Shown one piece after another: positions 10,640 to 21,975 of a stretch of DNA of 64,000 bases. Numbering within the stretch: position 1 is the stretch's first letter; every line of letters starts with the position of its first letter. Under the pieces are notes generated by a model. It had not been told where the DNA came from and did no database searches. It saw only the letters and a program-made list of their open reading frames with translations. The position numbers and the translations under genes are program-made. The stretch comes from Marvania coccoides (lineage: Eukaryota > Chlorophyta > Trebouxiophyceae > Chlorellales > Chlorellaceae): positions 1,431,501 to 1,495,500 of the forward strand of contig OY978098.1 of assembly GCA_963854735.1 (NCBI GenBank). Direction: 5' to 3'.

Positions 10640-10825
10640 ATGGTTTTCGCTGCGCGTAGTGGAGGACGGGGAGCCAACCTTGCCATTGCAGCAGTTTTAA
10701 CCGCGTTCGTGGGAGGCACCTATTACACCATCATCCACAAAATGAGCAGCAACGATCTGGAGAAGGAGCTGCAGCGGGAGCTGGAACAAGAAGCACGCAA
10801 GCAGGCAAAGGCTACCGCCAAGTAG
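10640..10825 (+). CDS. 61-aa single-pass membrane protein, possibly COA3-like
   Basis: This intact ORF encodes one hydrophobic helix (LAIAAVLTAFVGGTYYTII) followed by a charged coiled-coil tail (SSNDLEKELQRELEQEARK). That plan, one helix with an acidic or charged tail on the far side, is shared by small mitochondrial assembly factors such as COA3. The match is by layout only. The start ATG has a poor context (T at -3). The stop lies 47 nt before the ATG of the MGMT-domain ORF on the same strand, with no room for a separate promoter. The two are probably on one transcript (see findings). Confidence 0.55.
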   Translation: MVFAARSGGRGANLAIAAVLTAFVGGTYYTIIHKMSSNDLEKELQRELEQEARKQAKATAK

Positions 10826-10872
10826 TAGACACATAAAATCCGCATTTCTTATCAGCAAACAACAGCCGAGCC

Positions 10873-11295
10873 ATGGGCAAAGCGGCGCAGCCCAAGAAGC
10901 AGCTTCGCAAGGGTCCCACGGCATATGAAAATCGAGTGTACGCCGCCTGCCGCTGCATCCCGGCCGGCCGCGTGAGCACCTACGGCGCGCTGGCTGCAGC
11001 CCTGAGCAGCGCCCCTCGAGCGGTCGGCCAGGCCCTGAAAAAGAACCCCTACGCGCCAGAAGTCCCCTGTCACAGGGTCATCGCTGCTAGCCTGGCCTTG
11101 GGGGGCTTCCACGGTAGCTGGGGCCCCCAGTGCGTGGACGGACAACGGAAACTGGCGATTTTGCGCGGTGAAGGCGTGCGATTTACGGCTGGGGGGAAGC
11201 TGGAGGACGCCAGCCAAGTGGTGGAGGCAGCGGAGCTCAGAGCGGCCATGGAGAAACGCAGCAAGAGCGACGGCGGCAAAGCAGCTGTCGAATGA
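10873..11295 (+). CDS. Methylated-DNA--protein-cysteine methyltransferase domain protein (MGMT/ATL family)
   Basis: A single exon encodes 140 aa, about the size of the DNA-binding domain alone. Seen in order: ENRVYAACRCIPAGRVSTYG (helix-turn-helix entry), SSAPRAVGQALKKNP (the arginine-finger helix) and PCHRVIAA. PCHRV contains the acceptor cysteine, so this is a possible active alkyltransferase rather than an alkyltransferase-like protein in which Cys is replaced by Trp. The Lys-rich tail (EKRSKSDGGKAA) might be nuclear targeting. Its role would be direct reversal of O6-alkylguanine damage or handing such lesions to excision repair. The ATG context is strong (G at -3, G at +4), unlike that of the upstream 61-aa ORF. 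Confidence 0.85.
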   Translation: MGKAAQPKKQLRKGPTAYENRVYAACRCIPAGRVSTYGALAAALSSAPRAVGQALKKNPYAPEVPCHRVIAASLALGGFHGSWGPQCVDGQRKLAILRGEGVRFTAGGKLEDASQVVEAAELRAAMEKRSKSDGGKAAVE

Positions 11296-11407
11296 GCATG
11301 GAACTACTTCTTTTTGTCTCTTTTTTTCCTTTATTGAATCATTTTTTTCTAAAGAAGTACAGTATATGGAAGATTTCTTTTTTTTTCTTCTACTGTTAGT
11401 TGTAAGC

Positions 11408-13981
11408 TTAATTAAGCTCCACTCCCACTCGTGTGGCAAACAGCTCCAGCGCAAAATCCGCCTCTTGATCTGCTGCACCCCCTGCTGCTGCGCTCACCCT
11501 CAAAACAGGAACCACCAGGACTAAAGACGCTGCTGCCGATTGCCCACCTGATAAAACCCTCTCAATGGCGACTCTGGTCGCTTCCACCGCATCGCTAGCC
11601 CCAGCCAGCTTCCCTGCAACATACAGCTTGACGCTCGCTACGTCTGATGCAGCCAGCCCTGCCGCATTGAGCTCATTCGTCAGTGCCTCTGCTGCCGCCC
11701 TCCCCAACTCCTCTACCTGCTCCTGCGGCCTCTGCGCCGCCGCAAACGCCACACCGCGAAATAGCTGCCCCATAGCACACAGCATCTGCACCTCTCCCTG
11801 CCCAGCCCCGCCTGGTGCCTCAAACGCAGCTGTTTTGACGCTCAACCCAGTGCCCCAGCGTGGGAGCCTGGTTCGCGGTAATTCTGCCTCATCCCCGCTA
11901 CTGCTGCTGCTGTCTTCTGGTGGTGCGCCGTGCTGGCTCCACGCCACTGGCTGCATTTCCACCAACGCCCCCTTTGGCAACTCCGGAACCTCAATGAAGG
12001 TGACCAGAGGGGCCCAACGACGGGGTGGTAGCTCAGGCGGTAACAAATAATCGTCTACCACGCTGCCTTCTTGGTCGTCATCCCCTGATTCGCCGCTGCT
12101 TTCTTCCCCTCCAGATAAGAATATCTCGAGCGCTGCACCAGCTGCGGCGGCGCCTGCCTGCCCGGCAGCCGCCGAGCAGAACACCGTCCACCACAGTGAC
12201 GCTTGTCGCAGGTCCGTGCGCATTGCTACGGCCACGGCCTGGCAACTGGAGAGGCAGCGGGCGGCGGCAGCAGCGGGATCGCTGGCTGAAGGCTCAAGGA
12301 TGGCCATGGTGGGAGGGTCTAGCGGAATCTGGCCTGCAAAATAGACCAGACCACGGTGTGCCACAGCCTGGCTGTAGGGCCCAATACACGACGGCGCCCA
12401 TTCAGAAATGCTCTGAACGTGCAAAACATGTTTTTCCACCTCATTATCTGCCGCTGCTGCTGCGCGCTGCGGGCACAACAGAACCTCCGCCACGAGCGCA
12501 GGTCCTGCGCTGGGGGCCAGCTGTACCGTGGCGCGCGCGGGAGGGTTGATGGCGGGTAAAAAGCGCGAGTAGGCAGCGTTGGCAGCGCCGAAATGTGCCA
12601 TGGCTGGCACGTAAAGGTGCACAAACAGCGCTTCATGCCAATATAGACCTCTCGCCATCAACTCATTTGATATCCGCTGCAGCGCTGCCGCCAGGGCGCC
12701 AGCTGTGCCTTCTGCCGTGGCTATTCGGTCCATCGGCACTCGCACTTCAGCGGCCAAAGAAAGGCAGCTGCTCTGGCTCCCCCCCGCGTTTCTCGCACGC
12801 AGCACCACGCTCGACGTGAGCAGCTCCTCAAGCTCTGAATTCCCCGCGTCAGATGGCCCTGCTGCTGCTTCTGTTACTTTAATTCCATCAGGCACTGGAA
12901 TGACGTCTTCATTCGAGGGGAGGGCTGCATCCTGCGGGGCTCTGGGCTCCACGTGAAACTCCGTGGGGTGGAGCAGCGCGACGGGGGCCAGGCTGTCTTC
13001 GGAGACCATTAGCGCCTCCCAGGCGTCCAGCACAATTTTGCCTCGAGTGAAAAGCGGGCAGTCGAGCGTCAGGGTCTCGTACTCCCCGCCCTCTCCGCAC
13101 ACATTGCACCCGAACTTGGTGCGTAGCGAGCGCAGGTGGTGCTGCATCTGCGCCAGGGAGGCCCCCAGGTGCGCTGCAGGATGCAGCCCGGCAGCGGCAA
13201 CCTTGACCAACACAGCGTGAATCTCAGCGTCGATCTGCATATAGTTTGAACACATCGAGATATCTAAGCAAATTAGCAAGCGTAATAAGCAGGTATTCCT
13301 GCTCCATCAAAGGTTGTTTAAACCTTTTCATGCGAAACATTTTAAACTGACATTCACTTACCATGCTCTGCAGCAACGCGTCCTGCGGCTGGTGCCACAG
13401 GTACGCCAGCGACACCAGCCCCAGACGCGCGCACACCCGCTCCACCCGCGTGCGCTGATAGTCCGAGGCAATTGCCCCAGAAGACACCGCCTGCACCTCA
13501 GGCATGCGCTGCTTCACGTACGCCAACAGCGCAGCAAGGTCCTCCACCTCGTCCCCTGCCGTGTCCTCGTACACCAGGCGCTGGTCTTTGCTGGCTCCGC
13601 TAATTTGGCGGCGGAACAGGGGCAGGCCCATGCACTGCGCGTAGGCGGAGATGACCTGGTGGCCCACAGTTTGGTACATGTAACTGTCCAGGTCGTCCAC
13701 TTCGGTCTGCGCCGGCAGCAGATTGCCCAGCGCAACGATTTCGTGGCCGAAGCGTTGGCACAGCACCATGTTCATACATGAGTCCTTGCCGCCGCTGCGC
13801 GTTCGAAGGCAGGGGTAATGGTTAGTTTAGAGGCTAGATACGAGGAAAAGGGCTCCACATGCAACGATGGTAATAATAATTCATGCAATATGAAACCAGC
13901 GATGAGATGGTTTAAACAAAACCCAAGAGGGTGTAAATGCGCCAATTCGCGGGCTCACCTGATGAGAGCAACCACCTTCAT
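11408..13981 (-). CDS. DPH6: Diphthine--ammonia ligase (DPH6) fused to RidA-like domains
   Basis: Exons 13981-13959 (23 nt), 13794-13362 and 13234-11408 give 760 aa. The ATP pyrophosphatase PP-loop, MKVVALISGGKDSCMN, is formed only after splicing the 23-nt first exon. The family block GNLLPAQTEVDDLDSYMYQTVGHQVI and the later GCNVCGEGGEYETLTLDCP are diagnostic for DPH6. Two RidA/YjgF-like domains follow, one around the segment LSLAAEVRVP...LMARGLYWHEALFVHLYV and one around SCIGPYSQAVAHRGLVYFAGQIPL. An extra acidic low-complexity insert lies near residues 520-620. DPH6 performs the last amidation of diphthamide on elongation factor 2. The fusion to RidA domains is the normal plant and yeast form. 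Confidence 0.9.
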
Positions 13982-14119
13982 GATGTGAGTGCGGTATAAA
14001 CATTGAAAAGCGCTCAGATTTTTGAATGAATGGCGCTTTGTTCTCGTCTCGGCGCCTTAAACTGTTCAAAGCCCGCTTGCACTTATGCTGCCGATCTTTA
14101 TAGAATCTGAAAAAACTTT
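13982..14119. promoter_or_regulatory. Short divergent promoter between DPH6 and UMPS
   Basis: Only 138 bp separate the start codons of two divergent genes, so the promoters must be shared or overlapping. I cannot assign specific elements. Confidence 0.45.
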
Positions 14120-16587
14120 ATGAAGGTTGCACAGAGCAACGTGTTGAGGAAATCCGCGTTGCAACTCTGCGCCGCCGGTTCTCGCCCCACTGTTTCATCT
14201 CCCCCACTCGCCAACAGGGCGCCGCTCGCCGGACCTCCCAGGTCCCGAAAATCCCCTGTTCACTCGAGGAAAATAGTCAACATGGCAACCATCGCGCCAT
14301 CGGTCAGTTGCCGTGCAAAATAGTCTCAAACACATCACCTTTCAAATACAGCCCTTTAAACCCCGATGGTTTTCGCCTTGCAGTCGGGCCCCGTGACCGA
14401 CAAGGACTACGAGGAGCTCGTGCTGAAGCTGCATGCGATCCAGGTACGCCTTTCCCCATCACTTCAACCATTTTCATTGCCGGCTCCCCCTCCCCCCCCC
14501 CCTCCCTCACACCCCTCCCTCTCGCCCTCCCACAGGCCGTTAAATTCGGCGAGTTCAAGCTCAAGAGTGGCTTGATCTCCCCCGTGTACATCGACCTGCG
14601 CGTGATCGTGTCGTATCCCGATATTTTGCACCGCGTCTCGGAAGCCATGTGGGGGCGCCTCTCCCCCGCCACGTTCGACGTCATCTGCGGCGTGCCCTAC
14701 ACCGCGCTGCCCATCGCCACCTGCATGTCCCTCATCCACGGCACCCCCATGCTGATGCGCCGCAAAGAGGTAAAAGACTACGGCACAAAAAAAGCCATTG
14801 AGGGCGCCTTTGAGAAGGGCCAGCGCTGCCTCATCATCGAGGACCTGGTCACCAGCGGTATGTCGGTGATGGAGACCGTGGAGCCGCTGGAGGAGGTGGG
14901 CCTGAAGGTCGACGAGGTGGTGGTTTTGATTGATAGGGAGCAGGGCGGCAAAGCCCGCCTCGCCAGCAAGGGCCTCACGCTGTACTCCGCGTTCACGCTG
15001 TCCTACATTCTGGACGTGCTGGTGCGCCACGGGCTGGTGGACGAGGCCACCGCTGCGAAGGTGCGGGAGTTCATCGCTGAGAACCAGACCGACAAGGTGG
15101 CTCTGCCGGCTGAGGCCGCTGCCGCCGCCACCGCTGCTGCCCCCAAGCCCAAGCGGTGAGTGTATATAAAGTTGATTATACGCATCAATAGATTGCACGA
15201 CAAAAGCGATTGCAAGCGCTCAACCATGGTTTGCCGTCGAAGAGAATCGTTGCTACATCAGTAGGAAACTAGCTTGCGCCTTGCTTGCTCTCCCTTGAGT
15301 GTTTCAGAGATGTATTTTACTGCCTCTCTGGCCAGGCGGCGCAGGCACAGCACGATTAATGTCATAATAAACACGCGATAATTAACCCGTGAATATTTTC
15401 TAACCTGCTCTTTCTTTCTGGTTCGAGCAGGTTGAGGTACGAGGAGCGTGCTCCGCTGGCCAAGAACCCTCTGGGCCGTGGCCTGTTTGAGCTGATGGCG
15501 CGCAAGCGCACCAACCTCAGCGTTGCCGCCGACGTTGACTCAGCAGTGGACATGCTGGCGCTGGCAGACGCGGTGGGGCCCCACGTGGCGGTACTCAAGA
15601 CCCACGTCGACGTGTTCAGCTCCTGGACCGATGAGCACGCCCGCAAGCTGCAGGAGCTTGCCGAAAAGCACGGTGAGCTAGGGTGGGCAGTTTTCCACGA
15701 TTTTTCTTGAGAAATAGACTACACAATATAATACTACCCCAGTGCAAGATTTGAATCAGTTCCCGTGGGCGCTTGTATCGCTGAATGCGTTCTCGCGCAC
15801 TGCATGGCCGGACTCTTGACTCCTTGCTACATCGAAAACCCAAAGGGTCCCGGTTTGCGGGGGAGGGTTGGCGCTTGACCGTGGCTTCTCAGCCCAGCCA
15901 ATTCAACCTCCCTGCCTCTGAGACCCATATTTCTCTTCATTTACCCCCTCATTTCCCCCGTTCCCTCCACCGTTTTCATCCCAATTTCAGTTTTTTTTTT
16001 TAACGGTTTTTTTTCTCCTGCGCTTTCTTTCACGTTTCTTTCTTCCAGACTTCCTCATCTTCGAGGACCGCAAGTTTGCGGACATCGGCAACACCGTGGT
16101 GATGCAGTACGGCGGCGGCATCTACAACATCGCCGACTGGTCGCACATCACAAACGCCCACCTGGTGCCGGGGCCAGGAATCATAGACGGACTGCGCAAG
16201 GTGGGGGCGCCCAAAGGGCGGGGGCTGCTGCTGCTGGCGGAGATGTCCTCCAAGGGCACGCTCGCCAAGGACGGTTACACAGAAGCGGTGGTGGCGGCGG
16301 CGGAGGAAAATCTGGACTTTGTGATGGGATTCATCTCGGTGTCGCCCGCTAGCTGGAGCTGTGGGCCCGGCAGCCCGGGACTGATCCACATGACCCCGGG
16401 GGTGCAGCTGGCGGCGGGTGGGGACGACCTGGGACAGCAGTACAACACGCCGGCGGCGGTGATTGGCGAGCGCGGAAGTGACGTCATCATCGTGGGCAGG
16501 GGGGTATACAAGGCGGAAGACCCGGCGGCGGCGGCCAAGCAGTACCGAGAGGCGGGCTGGGCGGCGTACGAGGCGAGTTTGGCTTGA
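14120..16587 (+). CDS. UMPS: UMP synthase (orotate phosphoribosyltransferase-OMP decarboxylase)
   Basis: Five exons (14120-14302, 14384-14443, 14536-15155, 15431-15672, 16049-16587) give 547 aa. The N-terminal domain is [16 protein letters not shown], the PRPP-binding loop [13 protein letters not shown], and [12 protein letters not shown]. The C-terminal domain is OMP decarboxylase: hinge [55 protein letters not shown] with the catalytic Asp-Lys array, and [10 protein letters not shown]. It makes UMP from orotate in two steps. The first exon adds about 60 residues rich in Ser/Arg/Pro before MATIAPS and looks like a plastid transit peptide, as in land plants. A cytosolic form could start at 14282. 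Confidence 0.93.
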
Positions 16588-17155
16588 AACGAGAGAATTT
16601 GTTGCCGGCAAGAATTTTTTAATATAATGTGCTTCTAGTGTGTGATAGAAACCGCTCTATGAAGCGACATGTGACTTTTTTTACTGCTAATTTAAGACGT
16701 GCTATGAGACGTGTTTAGCCCACTCTTGGCGGGCAGAGGGCAGCAGTATTACTGCCGTTAAACAGCTAATCGCAAGCCCTTGCTAAGGAATCGCCGCAAT
16801 GGATGGAGGTCCTTTGGGGACTGGCCGTGATTTTGGCTTGAAGCTACGGCACACAGGTGCCTACAGATTTTGACATTTTGAGGAAAGGACAGCGAAAGTT
16901 GAACGAAGCGGGACAGCCCAACTTACAAAATTGTAATCGTTTTACGTATTCAATTGATTTCATTTGCAAATCTACATATACAGTGTGCCTGTTGGCCTTT
17001 GATTCTTGTATTCGGACCAAACGAAGCTGCGATTTTTAACACCCAAGCAGCAATTTTTTTCTCGTCCGATACCCTCGATTGTACCATTGAACAGTCAATC
17101 TTTGTTTGGAGGACGCTGCACTGCTTACAACCGCGGTCACCGTCAATCTCTCAAA
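16588..17155. other. Intergenic, amylase promoter side
   Basis: This 568-bp spacer lies between the end of UMPS and the amylase start. It is AT-rich with no convincing ORF or repeat. The 5' UTR and promoter of the amylase gene must be here. Confidence 0.5.
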
Positions 17156-19427
17156 ATGCTATTAAGTGGCGTATTGAGAATAGGCCTTTCCCGGCCGGTA
17201 GAGCAGCAGGCAGCGGCCAACCGTCCCTTTTTGCGCCTACCCCGCCCCTTTAAGCCCGCGAAACCGCTCAGGTGAGGAAGTTTTTCCAAGGACAGAATCA
17301 AATACATGAATTAAATTTTATCGCGAATCGTCTCTGCCGCCAAACCCAAAGAGCCGCACGTGCTCAACCTTTATTTTCGTGTTGGTGCAGCTGTAGGGCG
17401 GAGGGCGGCTCTCAGAACGCAGTGCAAGAGGCGGCTGGAACTGACGCTGCATCGCCTGTTACCACCAAGTGGGCCCCTCAGCCCTCTGAACAGCCCTACG
17501 ACGAGTACAGGTACAAGAAGGTGGACGGCGCGGTGGCAGAGGTGAGCGCAGGGAGGCCAGACCGACGCGGCAGAGGGCGAAACACCTCCATCTGTCATGA
17601 TTCTGAATCTTATCAGGCAATACAAATGGAAATATCTCAGAAGCAGCCAAAACTTGCTGTTTCTCAAGTAATCACCATCTTCTGAGTCCATCTCAACTAA
17701 CTCCCCCCTCGGCCCTTTCTCATTGCAGGACTCTCTGGAGGCGATCAAGCGGAAAATTTCCGCCATCGGCAGGGAGCTGCAGACCGTCACGGAGGAGGAG
17801 TTTCGCCGGCTAAGCAGCGCAGAGGCGTCTTTTTCGCCTGCTTCCCCCGCCCCACCCCTCCCTCAGGCCGTTCTCGACGATTTGGGCGCCCAGCTGCGCA
17901 CCGTTGAGCACAACATCGTGCCTCTCAAGCTCAAGCCCCTCCCCAAGCAGACGGCCAAGCCCGAAGGCAGCGGGCACGAAATCATGCTCCAGGGCTTTAC
18001 CTGGTGAGTTGTTTTCCTTAATTTTCCACTCTTGAACAGCAAAATTTTCAGCTGAATCATCTCTGCTCAACTTTTCGACTAATTTGTAATCACATTTGAT
18101 TTATTTTCCTTTTCCCTCTCTGCTGCAGGGAGGCTTGGCGCCAGGACTGGTACCACTCTTTGGATGCCCAGGTCGACACCATCGCCGACGCTGGCTTCAC
18201 TGTGGTGTGGCTGCCCCCGCCCACCGACTCCGTCTCCCCGCAAGGCTACATGCCGCGCGACCTGTACTGCCTGGACTCAAAGTACGGCAGCGAGGCCGAC
18301 CTCCTGGCCCTCGTGCGCCGCCTCCAGTCTCGCGGCATCAAGGTGGTGGGTGACGCTGTGCTCAACCACCGCTGCGCCGCCGAGCAGGACGAGCGCGGCG
18401 TGTACAACCGGTTCGGGGGGCGGCTGGCGTGGGATGCCAAGGCCATTGTGGGAGACGACCCCAACTTCCACGGCCGCGGCAACCGCTCCTCCGGCGATCA
18501 CTTCACCGCCGCGCCCAACGTGGACCACTCACAGCCCTTTGTGAAGCGCGACCTGTCGGAGTGGCTGGTGTGGCTGCGCACGCACGCGGGGTTCGACGGG
18601 TGGCGCCTGGACTTCGTCAAGGGCTTCCACGGCAGCCACATCAAGGACTACATGGAGGCGTCGTGCCCGCAGTTTGCTGTGGGAGAGTACTGGGACACCA
18701 TGGTCTACGACTGGGACGGCTCCCCTGGGTACAACCAGGACGCGCACCGCCAGCGCACCGTGGACTGGATCAACGCCGCGGGCGGGCTTTCCACCGCGTT
18801 TGACATCACCACCAAGGGCATCATGCACGCCGTGTTTGAGCGCTGCGAGTACTGGCGGCTCAAGGACGCGGCGGGGAAGCCACCGGGGCTGATCGGGTGG
18901 TGGCCCAGCCGCGCGGTGACGTTTGTGGATAACCACGACACCTTTTGCCAGAGCCACTGGCCGTTTCCCCACCACGCCGTGGAGCAGGGCTACGCGGTGA
19001 GAAAATTGGATAATTTACCTGTTATGGAATGGCATACCTCGTGATAGCGTCTCGTTTACGTCTTCTCATTGCTCAATTTCCTTGTTTCTCCCCCCTCCCT
19101 TCCTGTCTTTTCTTGCAGTACATCCTGACGCACCCAGGCACGCCATGCGTGATGTACGGCCATCTCTTCCACAACAGCAACCTCTCACACGTCGTGCGCC
19201 GCCTCATTCAGCTGCGCAAGCGCATGGGGCTGAACTGCCGCTCCAAGGTCTCCATCTTGCAGGCATCCCACGATGTGTACGCTGCCGAGATCGACTCCAA
19301 GGTGGTGGTCAAGCTGGGCCCAGGCGACTTTGCCCCAGACCTCAACAAGTGGAAGATCGCCGACTGCGGGCACGCCTGGGCTGTGTGGGAGACCAAGGAG
19401 GAAGTTTCCGCAGCTGCCGAGGCGTGA
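17156..19427 (+). CDS. AMY3: Plastid alpha-amylase (GH13, AMY3-like)
   Basis: Five exons (17156-17271, 17391-17541, 17729-18003, 18129-18996, 19119-19427) give 572 aa. The first about 40 residues ([18 protein letters not shown]...) are basic and free of acidic residues, ending near SCRAEG, as in chloroplast transit peptides. After a short helical linker the GH13 barrel starts at [17 protein letters not shown]. The conserved regions are all present: DAVLNHRC (I), [10 protein letters not shown] with the nucleophile Asp (II), VGEYWDTM with the acid/base Glu (III), and FVDNHDT (IV). It cuts internal alpha-1,4 bonds in starch. Arabidopsis AMY3 has long N-terminal starch-binding modules. Here only about 150 residues precede the barrel, so this is a compact version. 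Confidence 0.9.
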
Positions 19428-20115
19428 TAATAATAAATAAATAAATGTCGCCTCCTCTCTGGAGCTCTTACCCTCCCCTTCCTTCTTCTCTTTCCCACCT
19501 TTTCTTTTCAGTTCTGACATTAACTGTAGTTGCGTTGACCCTGTGACATGTATAAATTTGAATAATAACTGGTCTTCTTTCTTTCTTCCTGACTTGATTC
19601 CCGACTTCGACGTCAAACTCGGGAACTTGCTCTTCCTTCTTCTTTTTTCTGTCTTTCCTTTATGATTGCTCTTTGCTTTACACTCCCCCAATTGATGAAT
19701 CTCGCCTTCTCTGAGGAGAACCCCTTTCCCCGACTGAAATGTTTCACAATGTTGTGTGCCACCCCCCTTTCGAATGAACGTCTTCCTTTTATTGCTGTTT
19801 TTGATTCTTCTCCCCTCTGCTGCTAGAATAGGATGATTATGATTATCTAGCGAAAATGTCCGTTTTATCTGTGTGTTTGCGATGTAGCGCAATGTGATAC
19901 TCTCTCTCCCTCTCTCTCTTACGCTCCTTGATTAGTCCATGTTTTTCTTCTTCCCTTCCCCCGACCCGTCGTCCCAAGCAACTACTTTGCGTTGAACGCT
20001 AAAAAGCACTGTTTGGCACCACTACCCAGTTCTAAGTCTCGCCAAATTCATCATTCATTCATTCTTTCTTTTTTTCCTGTGTAAATTTACTTCAGAGCCG
20101 ATCATTACTCGTAAG
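19428..20115. other. Convergent 3' spacer, pyrimidine-rich
   Basis: This 688-bp spacer lies between two convergent genes. It contains strong CT-rich tracts (for example about 19900-19920) and tandem AATAA units right after the amylase stop (about 19428-19446). No gene is seen on either strand. Confidence 0.5.
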
Positions 20116-21111
20116 TCAGGCAGCCCCGGCAGTGCGGCAAAATGGCAGGGAGGGTACTGCGAGCCTTGCCCTGCTTTTGGTGGCACGAATGAGCTCGCCA
20201 TTTGGACGGTCGTTGTACGCAATGCGCCGCCGCGACACATCAGGAGCCGTTCCGTTGCCCGTTTGGCGTGTATACACGCGCTCCATGGCAGTGTCCAGGT
20301 CGCAATCCACAAACCAAGAGTCGTCTAAGATTCCGTGCTCTACCAGGTAGGTCCAGGGGACTTCATCTGTGCAACATAGTACAGAAGATGCATCAAAATG
20401 TTGAAAATCGTAAAATAAAAGCGAGATGCAATAGGAAACGGGAGCTACTCACCCAGCAGCAGGTAGTTTCCTTCGCTAACGATTATTTTGTGAAACGGGT
20501 GCACCAAAATGTCGTCAGCCACTGGGTCCCCTGTGCCGTGGTCGAACGAGGGGGCTGCCTGCTCCGTTGCAGCCCCCTTTTTCACGGCTCTCAAGCACTC
20601 CACGTAGGCGGAAGCGTCGAAAGTCCAATGAGCGCCTCGCCGAGCAAACGCCTCCTCTGGGTCCTCCATTGCGCTGAGCTCGCTGCGGAAGTAGTGGAAG
20701 CCGTCCATCGGGAGATTCACTGCCACAGGGGCTCGCGCAGCATCATTGATGAGGCGGCAGACCTCTCTGGCCAACGTAGACTTGCCGCTGCCTGGAACCC
20801 CAGCAACGCCCACGACCCAGCGGCGCCCTTGACAGCCTGCGCTTTCGGCAAGCGCGCGCTGAGCGAGAGCTTCGTACGCCTCCTCCATGCAGCCAGCTTG
20901 GAGGACGTCCTGCAAAACAAGGCAGCTAGTGTGAGGGAAACGATCGTCATCTCGATCGAGCCTTGAAGAGAAATGCAGGCAGTGCATGCCTCACCTGGTT
21001 GTGGTCCCATGCATTGAGCTTTAGTCTTTTGGCCCTGTGTTTCAAGGGGAATCGCGTGGATCGCGAAATCGCGAAATGCTTTTCGAAATTTACAAAATTG
21101 TGGTGCAACAT
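20116..21111 (-). CDS. P-loop kinase of the uridine kinase/YFH7 group
   Basis: Exons 21111-20995, 20909-20453 and 20366-20116 give 274 aa. Walker A is GVAGVPGSGKSTLA. The phrases NLPMDGFHYFRSEL, RRGAHWTFDASAY, ILVHPFHKIIVSEGNYLLL and WFVDCDLDTAMERVYTRQTG are those of the small P-loop kinases related to uridine kinase, pantothenate kinase and yeast YFH7. The DGFHY Asp and the RRG Arg are expected at the phosphate-acceptor site. The first exon encodes about 39 basic residues (MLHHNFVNFEKHFAISRSTR) that look like an organelle targeting sequence. The substrate cannot be told from sequence. A sugar, glycerate or nucleoside is possible. Confidence 0.75.
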
Positions 21112-21328
21112 GCTTATTTACTGCCTTTAAGGCGTTGAGGGGCTGGAAAAGAATCAAACACGTATTGTGAAGTTTCCCACTGCCTTCGGACATCAACAGA
21201 ACTCAAACAAACTTAGTTTTCCATCCACCCCCCTACGACTTTTTTTGGAAGGAGAGGAAAATCCGCTGCCGGCCTTCAGCAATCTAAAACTTGTACAGGC
21301 CATTGGCCTGGCCTCAATTGTTATCAGC

Positions 21329-21975
21329 ATGGCCCCTAAAGCGCCGCGGTTGTCCACCCACCATACGCGAAATCTCTCGGATCCTCACAGTCCATACACC
21401 GCGCCAAGCCCAAGACTGGACCACCATGGCGTTCAGGTGCGAGCTCAGTAATATATGGAGGCTCGTGGGATGCGCTGGGTGGCCAAACCCAGCGGGCTGC
21501 GTGAGTTCAATCTTCTTACCTCTGGATGTCGAATCTAATGTTTTTGTGGGCTTTTGCTCCCTTTTTCTCTGCAGACGCGCGCCCAGGCTGCCCGAGAGGC
21601 CAAAAACAAGACGCCGCCGCCGCTCGACCTCGCGTTCATTGAGGATGTGTGTTTCGTGTGGCGCCCTCTGTGTTTTCCGATAGGCATATATTTATTTCGC
21701 TCTCTCTCGTGCCATGCGCACCCATTTCTCATCTCCTCTCCCATTTAATTGCCGTGTAGACCGATAAGGAAGCCCCCGGCACCCCGTTGAACCAAGGAAT
21801 CCCGCCGCAGACCACCTCCGAGCCGCCCAACGCCCCGCGAAAAACCAAGTCCAGAAAGACGTCGCAGCTGTCAGCCAGCGCCCCCGTGCGCAAGCTGGAT
21901 TTCGACACCCACCCTTTCCTTGCAAAGTCCGACCCCGGAAAAGAACGAACAAGCGGAGGAAAGCTCCCGCGATGA
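21329..21975 (+). CDS. Small basic Pro/Ser/Lys-rich protein, unknown
   Basis: Exons 21329-21436, 21575-21646 and 21760-21975, all joined at phase 0, give 131 aa. The sequence starts MAPKAPRLSTHHTRNLSDPH and continues with AQAAREAKNKTPPPLDLAFIED, RKTKSRKTSQLSASAPVRKL and DTHPFLAKSDP. It looks disordered and possibly nuclear, with S/T-P and basic clusters. Three clean splice joins without a stop support a real gene. I do not recognise the family. Confidence 0.5.

Noticed and set aside
11408..13279. Reading DPH6 as two genes because its ORFs are in separate frames
   Set aside because: The 23-nt first exon and two GT-AG introns restore one frame and the SGGKDS PP-loop.
16857..17253. Short ORFs upstream of the amylase start
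   Set aside because: Codon use like spacer. They only become coding at the amylase ATG (17156).
20202..20966. Plus-strand 254-codon ORF opposite the P-loop kinase
   Set aside because: The minus strand carries the Walker A motif and kinase signatures across correct splices.
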